This document shows, piece by piece, positions 15,502-24,721 of a stretch of DNA of 64,000 nucleotides. Every line of letters starts with the position of its first letter. Position 1 is the first letter of the stretch. The stretch is from assembly GCF_028023875.1 (NCBI RefSeq), contig NZ_JAQIPB010000002.1:1-64000 (forward strand), given 5' to 3'. Source of the stretch: Xenophilus arseniciresistens. GTDB taxonomy: Bacteria; Pseudomonadota; Gammaproteobacteria; Burkholderiales; Burkholderiaceae_C. The notes under the pieces were generated by a model, which had not been told where the DNA came from, searched no databases, and was given only the letters and a program-made list of their open reading frames with translations. A program made the position numbers and the translations under genes.

Positions 15502-16320
15502 ATGTCCATCGACGCCCTGCTGATCCTCGAACTCGCATTGCTGGGCCTGGGCGCCGGCTTCCTGGCCGGGCTGCTGGGCATCGGCGGCGGCATGGTCATG
15601 GTGCCCTTCCTCACCTGGATGCTGGGCCAGCGCGGCGTGCCGGCGGAACTGGCGGTGAAGATGGCCATCGCCACCTCCATGGCCACCATCGTCTTCACCT
15701 CCATCTCCAGCGTGCGCGCGCACCACAAGCGCGGCGCGGTGCGATGGGACATCGTGCGCCGGCTCTCGCCAGGCATCGTGATCGGCAGCCTGGTGGGCAG
15801 CCTGGGCGTGTTCGCGCTGCTCAAGGGCACGGTGCTGGCCGTGGTGTTCGCGCTCTTCGTGGGTTTCTCGGCCACGCAGATGTTCCTGGACCGCAAGCCT
15901 GCCGCCGCGCGGCAGATGCCGGGCACGGCGGGCCAGTTGGGTGCGGGCGGGCTGATCGGTTTTGTCTCGGGCCTGGTGGGCGCGGGCGGCGGCTTCATCA
16001 GCGTGCCCTTCATGACCTGGTGCAACGTAGCCATCCACAACGCCGTGGCCACCAGCGCGGCCCTGGGCTTTCCCATCGCGGTGGCCAACGTGGCAGGCTA
16101 TGTGGTGGCGGGCCGCTCGCTGCAGGGGCTGCCGGCCGGCGCCTTCGGCTACCTGTGGCTGCCGGCGCTGGGCGTGATCGCGGCCTGCAGCGTGCTGATG
16201 GCGCCGCTGGGCGCACGCGCCGCGCATGCGCTGCCGGTGAAGAAGCTCAAGCGCATCTTCGCCAGCATGCTGTACCTGCTGGCCGCCTACATGCTCTGGA
16301 AGGGCCTGGGCGGGAGCTGA
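15502..16320 (+). CDS. TSUP-family (TauE/SafE) membrane permease
   Basis: Inner-membrane protein of 272 residues with about eight hydrophobic segments in two related halves. The half signatures are GLGAGFLAGLLGIGGGMVMVP (about residues 11-31) and GLIGFVSGLVGAGGGFISVP (about 150-170), diagnostic for TSUP carriers. Members export sulfite, sulfoacetate or other anions; the substrate here is unknown. The Met at 15502 is chosen over an upstream TTG because it directly precedes the first membrane helix. It is convergent with lgt with only ten bases between the stops. Confidence 0.88.
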   Translation: MSIDALLILELALLGLGAGFLAGLLGIGGGMVMVPFLTWMLGQRGVPAELAVKMAIATSMATIVFTSISSVRAHHKRGAVRWDIVRRLSPGIVIGSLVGSLGVFALLKGTVLAVVFALFVGFSATQMFLDRKPAAARQMPGTAGQLGAGGLIGFVSGLVGAGGGFISVPFMTWCNVAIHNAVATSAALGFPIAVANVAGYVVAGRSLQGLPAGAFGYLWLPALGVIAACSVLMAPLGARAAHALPVKKLKRIFASMLYLLAAYMLWKGLGGS

Positions 16321-16330
16321 TGATGGCGAA

Positions 16331-17164
16331 TCAGGCCGCCCTGGCCGCGGCGGGCTGCGCGGGCCGCGCGGGCGCGGTCGCATACAGCACGATGCCGGCG
16401 AGGATCATGGGCACGCACAGCCACTGGCCCATGCTCATGTTCAGCGCCAGCAGGCCCAGGAAGTCGTCGGGCTCGCGGAAGTATTCGGCCACGAAGCGCA
16501 TCACGCCGTAGCCGATCAGGAACACGGCCGACACCTGGCGCTCGCGACGCTCCTTGCGCGCGAACAGCCACAGGATCACGAACAGCAGCAGACCTTCGAG
16601 CAGGAACTGGTAGACCTGCGAGGGGTGGCGCGGCTGCATGGAGCCGCTGTGCGGAAAGACCATGCCCCAGGGCAGATCGGGGCTCGAGAAACGGCCCCAC
16701 AGCTCGCCGTTGATGAAGTTGCCCACGCGCCCGGCCGCCAGGCCCGTGGGCACGCAGGGCGCGATGAAGTCCAGCACCTGCCACACGCCGCGCCCGCGCG
16801 AGCGCGCGTACCAGACCATGGCGCCGATCACGCCCAGCAGGCCGCCATGAAAGCTCATGCCGCCTTGCCAGATGAAGAAGATCTCCAGCGGGTGTGAGAG
16901 GTAGTAGCCGGGCTTGTAAAACAGGCAGTAGCCCAGGCGCCCGCCCACGATGACGCCCATCACGCCCATGAACAGGATGTCTTCCACGTCGCGGCGCGTC
17001 CAGGGCGCAGGCGTCTGGATGGCCGCGTAGGGCATGTGGCGCAGCCGGCGCGTGCCCAGGAAAAAGAACAGCCCGAAGGCCGCCAGGTAGGTCAGGCCAT
17101 ACCAGTGGATGGCCAGGGGCCCCACTTGCAGGGCGATGGGGTCGAGCTGCGGATACATGAGCAT
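16331..17164 (-). CDS. lgt: Prolipoprotein diacylglyceryl transferase
   Basis: Polytopic inner-membrane enzyme (277 residues) that transfers diacylglycerol from phosphatidylglycerol to the lipobox Cys of prolipoproteins, the first step of lipoprotein maturation. Family motifs are [12 protein letters not shown] (about residues 19-30), [24 protein letters not shown] (about 95-107) and the [20 protein letters not shown] block (about 135-155), which carries the conserved Arg and Asn. The start [11 protein letters not shown] is like other betaproteobacterial Lgt; a Met two codons later is possible. Length is normal. Confidence 0.96.
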   Translation of the reverse strand: MLMYPQLDPIALQVGPLAIHWYGLTYLAAFGLFFFLGTRRLRHMPYAAIQTPAPWTRRDVEDILFMGVMGVIVGGRLGYCLFYKPGYYLSHPLEIFFIWQGGMSFHGGLLGVIGAMVWYARSRGRGVWQVLDFIAPCVPTGLAAGRVGNFINGELWGRFSSPDLPWGMVFPHSGSMQPRHPSQVYQFLLEGLLLFVILWLFARKERRERQVSAVFLIGYGVMRFVAEYFREPDDFLGLLALNMSMGQWLCVPMILAGIVLYATAPARPAQPAAARAA

Positions 17165-17203
17165 GGCCGGGATTGTGCCGGACGCTCATGACCGTGGCCG
17201 GTG

Positions 17204-17233
17204 CAAAAGGCCCTGCGCGCCTGCGGCCGCAGG
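17204..17233 (-). terminator. Terminator after the small membrane protein gene
   Basis: On the minus strand, ten bases after the stop codon, CCCTGC and GCAGGG pair across a 12-base GC-rich loop and are followed by CCTTTTGC. The short T run makes it a plausible intrinsic terminator. Confidence 0.5.
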
Positions 17234-17244
17234 GTCCGCTGCGC

Positions 17245-17514
17245 TCAGCTGCGCGAGAGCTGCCACATCGCGATGCCGGCCACCACCGCCGGCACCGCAA
17301 ACACCAGCAGCAGGATCGGCAGTTCCTGGCGCACCGTGTAGCCCGCATGCGTCACGCCCACCCACATGTTGATGCAGGCGATCAGCAGCCACACCGGCAC
17401 GAAGGCCTTGGCCGCCACCGCCATGCCGGCGCTGCTGGCGCCCCACAGCCAGCCGAACATCACGAACACCACCAGCAGCAGAATGCCTGCGCCCATCACC
17501 ATCGCCATGTGCAT
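17245..17514 (-). CDS. Small multi-pass membrane protein of unknown function
   Basis: Protein of 89 residues with three hydrophobic segments (about residues 4-22, 28-48 and 62-82) and almost no polar loop. I start it at ATG 17514 because of a strong AAGGAGG ribosome-binding site nine bases upstream; the frame runs on to 17610 without one. I do not recognise the family. It lies between lgt and an SDR gene on the same strand, and a terminator-like hairpin follows it. Confidence 0.65.
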   Translation of the reverse strand: MHMAMVMGAGILLLVVFVMFGWLWGASSAGMAVAAKAFVPVWLLIACINMWVGVTHAGYTVRQELPILLLVFAVPAVVAGIAMWQLSRS

Positions 17515-17558
17515 GATCCGGATCCTCCTTCGCGCAAGTGTCGCGCAAGGCTGCAGTA

Positions 17559-18332
17559 TCAGCGCGTGGTGTAGCCGCCGTTGGCAAAAAGGGTCTGGCC
17601 CGTGATCCACCAGCCTTCGGTCACGAGGAACTTGACGATGGGGGCGATGTCCTCGATGTGCGTCAAGCCCGTGCGCGTGTACTTGCTCAGCGCCGCGGCC
17701 GTGCTGTGGTAGGCCACGGCCTCCTTGCTTTCCTGGCCGTAGAAGAAGGGCGTGTCCATGGGGCCGGGGCCGATGGCATTGACCGAGATGCCGCGTTCGC
17801 CGAACTCCTTGGAGGCCGCGCGCGTGTAGTGCTCGACCGCGGCCTTGCTGCCCGGATAGATGGCATAGAAAGGCGTGTAGGCCGCCAGCAGCGAACTCAC
17901 GATGGTCACGATGCTGCCGCGTTCGGCCAGCACGCGGCCGGCCTGCTGCAGGAAGAAGAAGGCTGCCTTGGCGTTGGCGTCGAAGCTCTTGTCGTAGTCC
18001 GCTTCCGTCACCTCGGCGATGGGCTTCTTGATCACGACGCCGGCCGTGTTGATCGCGATGTTGACCTCGCCGAAATGCGACCTGGCCTGGTCGAAGAGCT
18101 TCACGTTGTTGGCGACCACCGCGAGATCGCCCTGGAAGGTGAGCACCTCGGCGCCCTGCTCGCGCAAGGCGGCCGCGGTCTTCTCGGTCTCGGCGCGCGA
18201 GCCGTCGCTGTTGTAGTGCAGGACCAGCCCGCGGGCGCCGGCCTGCACGAACTGGCTGGCCACCAGCGCGCCCAGGTTCTTGCCGCCGCCGGCGATGACG
18301 GCGACCTTGCCCTGAAGGGTGGGATGGGACAT
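17559..18332 (-). CDS. SDR-family oxidoreductase
   Basis: Short-chain dehydrogenase/reductase of 257 residues with a Rossmann fold. The cofactor motif is IAGGGKNLGALVA (variant of TGxxxGIG, residues about 13-25), then NTAG (about 92), a catalytic Ser in IVSSLL and the active-site YPGSK (Tyr and Lys, near 160-164). The Arg following the second beta strand (HYNSDGSRAE) hints at NADP(H) preference; this is inference. An AGAGGAAG ribosome-binding site precedes ATG 18332. The substrate is unknown. It is divergent from a LysR regulator, a common arrangement in which the regulator controls the enzyme. Confidence 0.88.
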   Translation of the reverse strand: MSHPTLQGKVAVIAGGGKNLGALVASQFVQAGARGLVLHYNSDGSRAETEKTAAALREQGAEVLTFQGDLAVVANNVKLFDQARSHFGEVNIAINTAGVVIKKPIAEVTEADYDKSFDANAKAAFFFLQQAGRVLAERGSIVTIVSSLLAAYTPFYAIYPGSKAAVEHYTRAASKEFGERGISVNAIGPGPMDTPFFYGQESKEAVAYHSTAAALSKYTRTGLTHIEDIAPIVKFLVTEGWWITGQTLFANGGYTTR

Positions 18333-18371
18333 GGAAACTTCCTCTTCGGATGGGTGGATGACCCTTCCGAC

Positions 18372-18437
18372 TCTAGGCAGCAAGGGGGCCCGGATAAAGC
18401 GCGCGCATGCGCCTAGACTGTCCAGGAATTCCGGACA
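18372..18437. promoter_or_regulatory. Two dyads in the SDR/LysR divergent promoter region
   Basis: TCTAGGC (18372-18378) and GCCTAGA (18411-18417) form a spaced inverted repeat, and TGTCCAGGAATTCCGGACA (18419-18437) is a compact imperfect dyad 12 bp before the LysR start. Both are candidate operators for the LysR protein. The second shares TTCCGGACA with the element at 3313-3328. Confidence 0.4.
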
Positions 18438-18449
18438 ATCGCACGCCCC

Positions 18450-19373
18450 ATGGACCGCATCGACAACCTGCGCATCTTCCTGCGGATCGCCCATTGCGCA
18501 AGCTTCACGCAGGCCGGCGCACAGCTGGGCATTCCGCGCGCCAGCGTCTCGCTCGCATTGCAGCAGCTCGAAGCCCGCCTGGGCGTGCAGCTGCTGCACC
18601 GGACCACGCGCCGCGTGCGGCTCACGCCAGACGGCCAGGCGCTGCTCGCGCACGCGGACGCGCTGGTGGCCGACATGGACGAGCTGGAGCAGCAGTTCCG
18701 CGCGCCGCAGGCAGCCACCGGCGGCAAGCTGCGCGTCGACGTGCCCAGCCGCATCGCACGCCGGTTCATCGCCCCCGCGCTGCCGCAGTTCCTGGCCGCG
18801 CATCCGATGCTGGAGCTGGAGCTCGGTTCGAGCGACCGCAGGGTGGACCTGCTGCAGGAGGGCGTGGACTGCGCGCTGCGCGTGGGTGCCCTGCCCGACA
18901 GCAGCCTGGTGGCGCGCCCGCTGGGGCAGTTCGAGCTGATCAACTGCGCCAGCCCCGCCTACCTCGCTCGGCATGGCACGCCGCGCTCACCGCGCGAGCT
19001 GATCGAGAACGGCCATGAAGAGGTTCACTACACCGCGCCGGGCAGCACGCGCCACGCGCCCTGGGAATGGGTGCTGCGCGGCAAGCTGCACAGCGTTGCG
19101 CTGCCAGGCCGCGCGGCGGCGAACAATGCAGAGACCTACATCGCCTGCGCGCTCGCCGGCCTGGGGCTGATCCAGATCCCGATCTTCGACGTGCGCGAGC
19201 ACCTGGCCGCGGGCGAACTGGTGCAGGTGATGCCGCAGGCCTGCGCCCCGCCCATGCCCGTGCACCTGCTCTACCCTCATCGCCGGCACCTGGCGCGGCG
19301 CGTGCAGCGCTTTGGCGACTGGCTGCAGCAGTTGCTGGCGCCGCACCTCCTGCAGCCGGCGCACCCATCCTGA
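18450..19373 (+). CDS. LysR-family transcriptional regulator
   Basis: Regulator of 307 residues. The N-terminal winged helix-turn-helix covers about residues 3-62 (LRIFLRIAHCASFTQAGAQL, GIPRASVSLALQQLE, LGVQLLHRTTRRVRLT). The rest is the periplasmic-binding-like effector domain. It belongs to the subgroup with a PSRIARRFIAPALPQFL segment, often divergent from small oxidoreductases. The start ATG 18450 is close to a dyad, suggesting autoregulation. Divergent from the SDR gene at 118 bp distance. Confidence 0.9.
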   Translation: MDRIDNLRIFLRIAHCASFTQAGAQLGIPRASVSLALQQLEARLGVQLLHRTTRRVRLTPDGQALLAHADALVADMDELEQQFRAPQAATGGKLRVDVPSRIARRFIAPALPQFLAAHPMLELELGSSDRRVDLLQEGVDCALRVGALPDSSLVARPLGQFELINCASPAYLARHGTPRSPRELIENGHEEVHYTAPGSTRHAPWEWVLRGKLHSVALPGRAAANNAETYIACALAGLGLIQIPIFDVREHLAAGELVQVMPQACAPPMPVHLLYPHRRHLARRVQRFGDWLQQLLAPHLLQPAHPS

Positions 19374-19505
19374 ATGCGAACGCTGTGCATCCTTGCTCGC
19401 ATGCAGAGCAGGAACGCAGGGGCTTGGCCCGCCCATGCTGCGCGCGCGCTCGCCTGCAGCGACACTCGCGGCCAGTTTTCCCCCGTCTCTTTTCCAAGAA
19501 CACAC

Positions 19506-19979
19506 ATGCAAGGCCAAGCCCAAGTCGTCGACTGCCTCAAGGACCTTCTGCGCGGCGAGCTGGCCGCGCGCGACCAGTACTTCGTGCATTCGCGCATCTA
19601 TGAAGACCAGGGCTTCACGCGCCTGTTCACGCGGCTGGACCACGAAATGCAGGAAGAGACCCAGCATGCCGACGCGCTGCTGCGCCGCATCCTGATGCTG
19701 GGCGGCGTGCCCGACATGTCGCCCAAGCCCTTCACGCCCGGCCTCACGGTGCCGGAGATGCTGCGCAAGGACCTGGCCACCGAATACGAAGTGCGCGCCG
19801 CGCTGCAGAACGGCATGCACCTGTGCGAGAGCCATGCCGACTTCGTGAGCCGCGACATCCTGCTGGCGCAGTTGCGCGACACCGAGGAAGACCACGCCTA
19901 CTGGCTGGAAAAGCAGTTGGGCCTGATCGACAGGATCGGCCTGCAGAACTACCTGCAGACGCAGTCGCAGCCGGCCTGA
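19506..19979 (+). CDS. bfr: Bacterioferritin-like protein lacking the heme-ligand Met
   Basis: Iron-storage/ferroxidase four-helix protein of 157 residues. Ferroxidase-centre residues are visible: E18, E51, H54 (QEETQHAD), a Glu near 93 (DLATEYEV) and E127/H130 (EEDHAYW). In E. coli Bfr position 52 is the Met that ligates heme between subunits; here it is Thr (E-E-T-Q-H), so heme binding in the usual mode is not expected. The C-terminus GLQNYLQTQ is typical Bfr. It could be the non-heme partner of a mixed bacterioferritin or a stand-alone ferritin. Start ATG 19506; it is convergent with the AraC gene. Confidence 0.9.
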   Translation: MQGQAQVVDCLKDLLRGELAARDQYFVHSRIYEDQGFTRLFTRLDHEMQEETQHADALLRRILMLGGVPDMSPKPFTPGLTVPEMLRKDLATEYEVRAALQNGMHLCESHADFVSRDILLAQLRDTEEDHAYWLEKQLGLIDRIGLQNYLQTQSQPA

Positions 19980-19989
19980 ACGGCCTGGG

Positions 19990-20979
19990 TCACCCGCGGG
20001 CGGGCTCGTCCTGCCGGCGGTCCCACTGAACCAGGGCCTCCCGGCGCCCGCGCTCGTGCTGCACGAAGGCATGCGGCGTCATGCCGGCCCAGCGCTGAAA
20101 GGCGCGCGCAAACACCCGCGGTGATTCATAGCCGGCCTGCTCCGCGATGCGGCTGGTGGGCAACTGCCCGGCCTCCAGTTGCTCGGCCGCCAGCGCCATG
20201 CGGTGCTCGGTGAGATAGCCGATCGGCGAATCCCCCACCAGTTCCTTGAAGCGCTCGGCGAAGCGCGAGCGCGACATGCCCGCCTGGCGTGCCAGTTGCT
20301 CCACCGTCCAGCCCTGGGCCGGCGCCTCGTGGATGCACTGGATGGCGCGCGCGATGGCCGGATCGCCCAGGCCGCGCAGCCAGCCCGCCGAGACCGAGGC
20401 CGGCCGGCCCAGTTGCTCGCGCAGGATGTTCACCAGCAGCAGCTCGCCCATGCGCGCGGCCGAGAGGCGCCAGCCGGGCCGGCGCTGCAGCGTCTCCAGG
20501 ATCAGCGACTGCATGGTGGTGGCCAGGCAGCCGGCCATGGGCAACTGCGCCTCGCGCATGTGGATCAGCGGCGGCAAAAGCCTGAACACCGAATGCCGGC
20601 AGTAGGCCGAGAACCACAGCAGCACCGAGAACACCTCGGTCACGTCGCCGCGCCCGCCATGGGTGAAAACCAGCGGGTTCTCGTCCTTCGGTCCATCGGC
20701 ATGACGAGCGATGAGTTGCGAAAAAGGCGTGGCCGGCAGCCCCGGCGCCGCACTCAGCGTGTGGGCCGCGCCCGTGGGCAGCATGACGAGGTCGCCCGCC
20801 TCCACGCGCACGGGCTGCAGGCCCGCCACCTGGATCCAGTAGGGCGCCCCGCGCGAGAGGCGGATCAGCGCGCCGGGCACGCCGTCGGAGCGCAGCGCCC
20901 AGGGCTCGCGCAAAGTGAAGCGCGCGGTGACCGCACGCTCGGCGCGGCAGATGGACAGCACTTCGCTCAGTGCGTCCAT
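19990..20979 (-). CDS. AraC-family transcriptional regulator with cupin-like sensor
   Basis: Protein of 329 residues. The N-terminal half is an AraC_binding_2/cupin_6-type domain (GALIRLSRGAPYWIQVAG, DLVMLPTGAAHTL) and the C-terminal 100 residues contain the two helix-turn-helix motifs (WTVEQLARQAGMSRSRFAERF; TSRIAEQAGYESPRVFARAFQRWAGMTPHAF, given as regions). This subtype often controls nearby enzymes. The Met at 20979 has an AGGTGG-like ribosome-binding site; a Met six codons upstream is possible. It is divergent from the porin operon (218 bp apart), so control of that operon is likely but inferred. Confidence 0.87.
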   Translation of the reverse strand: MDALSEVLSICRAERAVTARFTLREPWALRSDGVPGALIRLSRGAPYWIQVAGLQPVRVEAGDLVMLPTGAAHTLSAAPGLPATPFSQLIARHADGPKDENPLVFTHGGRGDVTEVFSVLLWFSAYCRHSVFRLLPPLIHMREAQLPMAGCLATTMQSLILETLQRRPGWRLSAARMGELLLVNILREQLGRPASVSAGWLRGLGDPAIARAIQCIHEAPAQGWTVEQLARQAGMSRSRFAERFKELVGDSPIGYLTEHRMALAAEQLEAGQLPTSRIAEQAGYESPRVFARAFQRWAGMTPHAFVQHERGRREALVQWDRRQDEPARG

Positions 20980-21197
20980 GCGCCACCTGCGAAACAAACG
21001 GAGACGAATGGTGCGCCATTGCGGACGCCCGGCGGTCGTGCGAGCGGCGCCGACTTCGAAGAATCAGGCCCTGTCCTACAGCGCCATTCATGCCCCTGAA
21101 AAGGCGGTGCTGCAGGCAACGCCGGCCGGCGTGCCCACGAATTCCGGCCCTGGCGCAGCCGCTTCACTCTCATCGCAATTTCCATCGAGGAAGAATC

Positions 21198-22496
21198 TTG
21201 ACACACCGAACCCGCATTCGCGCCAGTGCCTCCACCTGGGCCACGACCCTGCTGCTGCTGCCTGCCGCAGGCGCTTTTGCGCAAAGCGGCTCGCAGGTGC
21301 AGATCTACGGCTATGTGGCGCCCATGGTGGACCGCATCTCGGTCAGCGGCACCACGCCGGTCGCGCCGGCCAACCGGCCTTCCATGCTGGGCGCGGGCGC
21401 CTATGGCACGCGCGACGGCTCGGTGCTGCGCATGCAAAGCGCCACCACGCATTTCGGCTTTCGCGGCACCGAAGACCTGGGCGGCGGCTTGCAAGCCCTG
21501 TTCCAGCTCGAAAGCGGCTTCCAGGTGGACGACGGCAACTGGACCGGCGGCGCGGGCCGCGCCTTCAACCGCAACACGCGCGTGGGCCTGGCCAGCAAGC
21601 AGTGGGGCACGCTCTTCGGCGGCATCTGGGACACGCCCAGCGCCTGGTCGCACCTGGGCTTCACCAACGGCATCCGCAACCCCTATGCGGGCGACAGCTC
21701 CAGCATCTTCGTCACGCCGGGCTTCAACATCCCGCACAGCGTGACGGCCGACACCCGCACCAACGGCCCGGGCGACGCCACCTTCAACCGGCGCCAGGGC
21801 AACTCGGTGCAGTACTGGTCGCCCAGCTGGGCCGGCTTCTCCTTCCGCCTGGCCTACAGCCTGCCCGAAGGCGAACGCACGGCGCTCAACGGCACGCGCT
21901 ACAAGCCCACCATCTTCGGCCTGGGCGCCGAGTACGCGGCCGGCCCGCTGGTGCTGCGCTACGTGTACCAGCAGCACAAGGATTTCTTCGGCCTGGCCTG
22001 GATCGGCCCCAACCCCGCGGCCAACCCCGACGTGGCCACCGCCACGGTGCGCGACGCCAAGGATGTGAACCACCGCCTGATCGCGCGCTACGAGATCAAC
22101 AGGAACTGGATGCTGCAGGGCGCCTTCGACCGCCTGGACTACCGCGCCGAAGGCGTGGCCACGGGCGGCATGAACCGCTATGCGCGCAATGCCTGGTCGG
22201 CCCAGGTGATCTGGCGCCATGAACTGCACACGGTGTGGGCCAACGCCGGCCAGGCCAGCGACGGCCAGTGCAGCCGCGCGGGCGGCGCCACCTGCAGCAC
22301 CGAAGGCCTGGGCGCGCGCAACTGGGCGCTGGGCTACCGCCACACGCTCTCGCGCCGCACCGGCGTGTTTGCCTCCGTGTATGGCGTGCACAACCGCGCC
22401 AGCGGCCAGTACGGCGTGTTCCCGCGCAGCAGCGCCGGCATCACGGCCGGCTCGCGCCAGACCGGCCTGACGCTGGGCATGGAGCACGCGTTCTGA
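21198..22496 (+). CDS. General porin (betaproteobacterial, Omp32-like family)
   Basis: Outer-membrane trimeric porin, 432 residues. Best start is the TTG at 21198 with a GAGGAAG ribosome-binding site; the signal peptide follows (hydrophobic TWATTLLLLPAAGAFAQ, cleavage after AFA). The mature N-terminus SQVQIYGYVAPMVDRIS is typical, then FGFRGTEDLGGGLQALFQLESGF (the conserved region around residues 85-107), RNTRVGLASKQWGTLFGGIWDTP and the terminal strand GLTLGMEHAF ending in Phe. It is the first gene of a putative catabolic operon with a tripartite-type binding protein, a monooxygenase and a hydrolase; its role would be substrate entry. Confidence 0.9.
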   Translation: MTHRTRIRASASTWATTLLLLPAAGAFAQSGSQVQIYGYVAPMVDRISVSGTTPVAPANRPSMLGAGAYGTRDGSVLRMQSATTHFGFRGTEDLGGGLQALFQLESGFQVDDGNWTGGAGRAFNRNTRVGLASKQWGTLFGGIWDTPSAWSHLGFTNGIRNPYAGDSSSIFVTPGFNIPHSVTADTRTNGPGDATFNRRQGNSVQYWSPSWAGFSFRLAYSLPEGERTALNGTRYKPTIFGLGAEYAAGPLVLRYVYQQHKDFFGLAWIGPNPAANPDVATATVRDAKDVNHRLIARYEINRNWMLQGAFDRLDYRAEGVATGGMNRYARNAWSAQVIWRHELHTVWANAGQASDGQCSRAGGATCSTEGLGARNWALGYRHTLSRRTGVFASVYGVHNRASGQYGVFPRSSAGITAGSRQTGLTLGMEHAF

Positions 22497-22542
22497 CCCC
22501 TGCCAACCTTCCCCTGCCACCCTCCCCTGCGAAACCTGCCCC

Positions 22543-23535
22543 ATGTCATTCATGCCCCCCCGCCGCCGCCTGTTGCGGCTGGCCGCTTCCGTCGCCACCG
22601 CAGCAAGCCTGCTGCCGCTGGCGGCCCAGGCCCAGGCCTTTCCCGACAAGACCGTCACGCTGGTCGTCCCCTTCCCGGCCGGCGCCGGGCCCGATGCCGT
22701 GGCGCGCCTGCTGGCCCAGAAGCTCTCGGCCAGCCTGGGCCAGAGCGTGGTGGTGGACAACCGCGCCGGCGCCAGCGGCACCCTGGGCGCCACCTTCGTG
22801 GCCCGCGCGCCGGCCGACGGCTACACCTTGCTGCTCACGCCCAACACCTTCGCCATCGCGCCGCACCTGATCGCACGCGGCGCCGCGCCCACCGACGTGG
22901 TCCGGGACTTCACGCCCATCGTGCAGGTCGCCAGCACGCCGCTGGTGCTGGTGGCCCGGCCCGACCTGGGCGTGCGCGACGCGCGCGCGCTGGCCGAGCT
23001 GGCCCGCAAGTCGAAGGACATCACCTATGGCAGCTCCGGCAGCGGCTCGCCCATGCACATCGGCGGCGAGCTGTTCAACCGCGCGGCCGGCGTGCAGACC
23101 CTGCATGTGCCCTACAAGGGCGTGGCGCCGGCCATCACCGACCTGCTGGGCGGCCATCTCAAGCTCAACTACACCTCGCTGGCCTCGGTGATGCCGCATC
23201 TGCAGTCGGGCAAGCTGCTGGCGCTGGGCACGCTGGAGCGCGAGCGCACGCCGCTGCTGCCGGCCCTGCCCACGCTGGTCGAGCAGGGCTTCAAGGACGT
23301 GGCCGTGCAGGCCTGGTACGGGCTGCTGGGCCCGCGCGGCCTGCCGGCACCGGTGGTGCAGACGCTCAACCAGCACGTGAACGCGGCCCTGGCGCAGCCC
23401 GACGTGGTGGAGCAGCTCAAGGCGCTGGGCGCCACGCCCGTGGGCGGCACGCCCGAGAAGCTGGGCCAGCTGGTGCAGGCCGACTTCACGCGCTATGGCC
23501 GCGTGATCCAGGAATTCGGCATTCGGGCCGACTGA
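22543..23535 (+). CDS. Bug/TctC-family periplasmic solute-binding protein
   Basis: Extracytoplasmic binding protein of 330 residues with a signal peptide (about 1-31, cleavage after AQA) and the Bug signature: FPDKTVTLVVPFPAGAGPDAVAR (about 33-55), VVVDNRAGASGTLGA and DGYTLLL. These proteins are hugely expanded in Burkholderiales and bind carboxylic acids, amides or aromatics, with or without TctAB membrane partners. None of the TctAB genes is nearby, so this is an orphan member. Co-directional with the porin (46 bp upstream) and the monooxygenase (19 bp downstream). Confidence 0.92.
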   Translation: MSFMPPRRRLLRLAASVATAASLLPLAAQAQAFPDKTVTLVVPFPAGAGPDAVARLLAQKLSASLGQSVVVDNRAGASGTLGATFVARAPADGYTLLLTPNTFAIAPHLIARGAAPTDVVRDFTPIVQVASTPLVLVARPDLGVRDARALAELARKSKDITYGSSGSGSPMHIGGELFNRAAGVQTLHVPYKGVAPAITDLLGGHLKLNYTSLASVMPHLQSGKLLALGTLERERTPLLPALPTLVEQGFKDVAVQAWYGLLGPRGLPAPVVQTLNQHVNAALAQPDVVEQLKALGATPVGGTPEKLGQLVQADFTRYGRVIQEFGIRAD

Positions 23536-23554
23536 AGACAGGAGATTTCTCAGC

Positions 23555-24721
23555 ATGACCCCCTTGAACATCGCCATCGTGGGCGCCGGCATCGGCGGCC
23601 TGGCGGCCGCCAACGCCCTGCACCAGGCCGGACACCGCGTCACGGTCTTCGAGCAGAGCCGCCAGTTCCTGCGCGTGGGCGCAGACATCAACCTCACGCC
23701 CAACGCCGTGCGCGCGCTCGACGGCCTGGGCCCGCAGATCGCCGCGGCCGTGCGCGCCTCGGCCGCGCGGCCCACGCACCGCATCAGCCGAAGCTGGGAC
23801 AGCGGGGCCGAGACCTCGCGCCTGACCATGGGCGACGAAGCCGAGCGCAAGTACGGCGCGCCGCAGCTGACCATCCACCGCGCCGACCTGCTGGCCGCGC
23901 TGGCCGACGCCTTTCCGGCCGGGCAGGTGCGCTTTGCCAAGCTCGCCACGCGCATCGAGCCGCGCGCCGACGGCGTGAGCGTGCGCTTTGAGGACGAGAG
24001 CGAGGACACGGCCTTCGACGCGCTGATCGGCGCCGACGGCATCCACTCGGTGGTGCGCGCCGCCCTCTTCGGCCAGGAGCATCCGCGCTTCACGGGCGTG
24101 GTGGCCTTCCGCGCGGTGGTGCCGACCGAGCGCGTGCGGCACGTGCCCGACATCGCGGCCTTCACCAAGTGGTGGGGCCCCACGCCCGAAAGCCAGATCG
24201 TGACCTTCCCGCTCAACCAGGGCCGCGACACCTTCATCTTCGCCACCACGGCGCAGGAATCGTGGCACGAGGAATCGTGGACCACGGCCGGCAGCGTGGA
24301 GGAGCTGCGCGGCTTCTACCGCGACTTCCATCCCGATGCGCGCGCCCTGCTCGAGGCCTGCGACAGCGTGCTCAAGACCGCGCTGTACGAACGCGACCCG
24401 CTGCCACGCTGGTCCGAAGGCGGCATCACGCTGATGGGCGACGCCAGCCATCCGATGATGCCTTTCATGGCCCAGGGCGCGGGCATGGCGATCGAAGACG
24501 GCGTGGTGCTGGCCCGCAACCTCATGGCCGCCGCATCGCCGGCGCAAGTGCCCGATGCGCTGCGCCGCTATGAAGCCATGCGCATGGAACGCACCAGCCG
24601 CATCCAGATCGGCTCGCGCGGCAACAACTGGCTGCGCGACGGCGGCAATGCCGACTGGGTCTATGGTTACGACGCGTGGCAGGTGCCCCTGGAAACTGCG
24701 CTCGTGCAGCAGGCGGCATGA
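23555..24721 (+). CDS. FAD-dependent aromatic monooxygenase, 6-hydroxynicotinate 3-monooxygenase-like
   Basis: Flavoprotein hydroxylase of 388 residues. The FAD motif GAGIGGLAAANAL is at about residues 10-22, the DG motif GADGIHSVVR near 155-165 and the second FAD motif GDASHPMMPFMAQGAGMAIEDG near 295. Resemblance to NicC is seen in FTKWWGP, ITIHR-like LTIHRADL and the C-terminal WVYGYDAWQVPLE. Such enzymes hydroxylate, often with decarboxylation, carboxylated aromatics or pyridines using NAD(P)H. It sits between a Bug protein and a lipoprotein hydrolase and overlaps the latter (ATGA). The exact substrate is not deducible. Confidence 0.85.
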   Translation: MTPLNIAIVGAGIGGLAAANALHQAGHRVTVFEQSRQFLRVGADINLTPNAVRALDGLGPQIAAAVRASAARPTHRISRSWDSGAETSRLTMGDEAERKYGAPQLTIHRADLLAALADAFPAGQVRFAKLATRIEPRADGVSVRFEDESEDTAFDALIGADGIHSVVRAALFGQEHPRFTGVVAFRAVVPTERVRHVPDIAAFTKWWGPTPESQIVTFPLNQGRDTFIFATTAQESWHEESWTTAGSVEELRGFYRDFHPDARALLEACDSVLKTALYERDPLPRWSEGGITLMGDASHPMMPFMAQGAGMAIEDGVVLARNLMAAASPAQVPDALRRYEAMRMERTSRIQIGSRGNNWLRDGGNADWVYGYDAWQVPLETALVQQAA

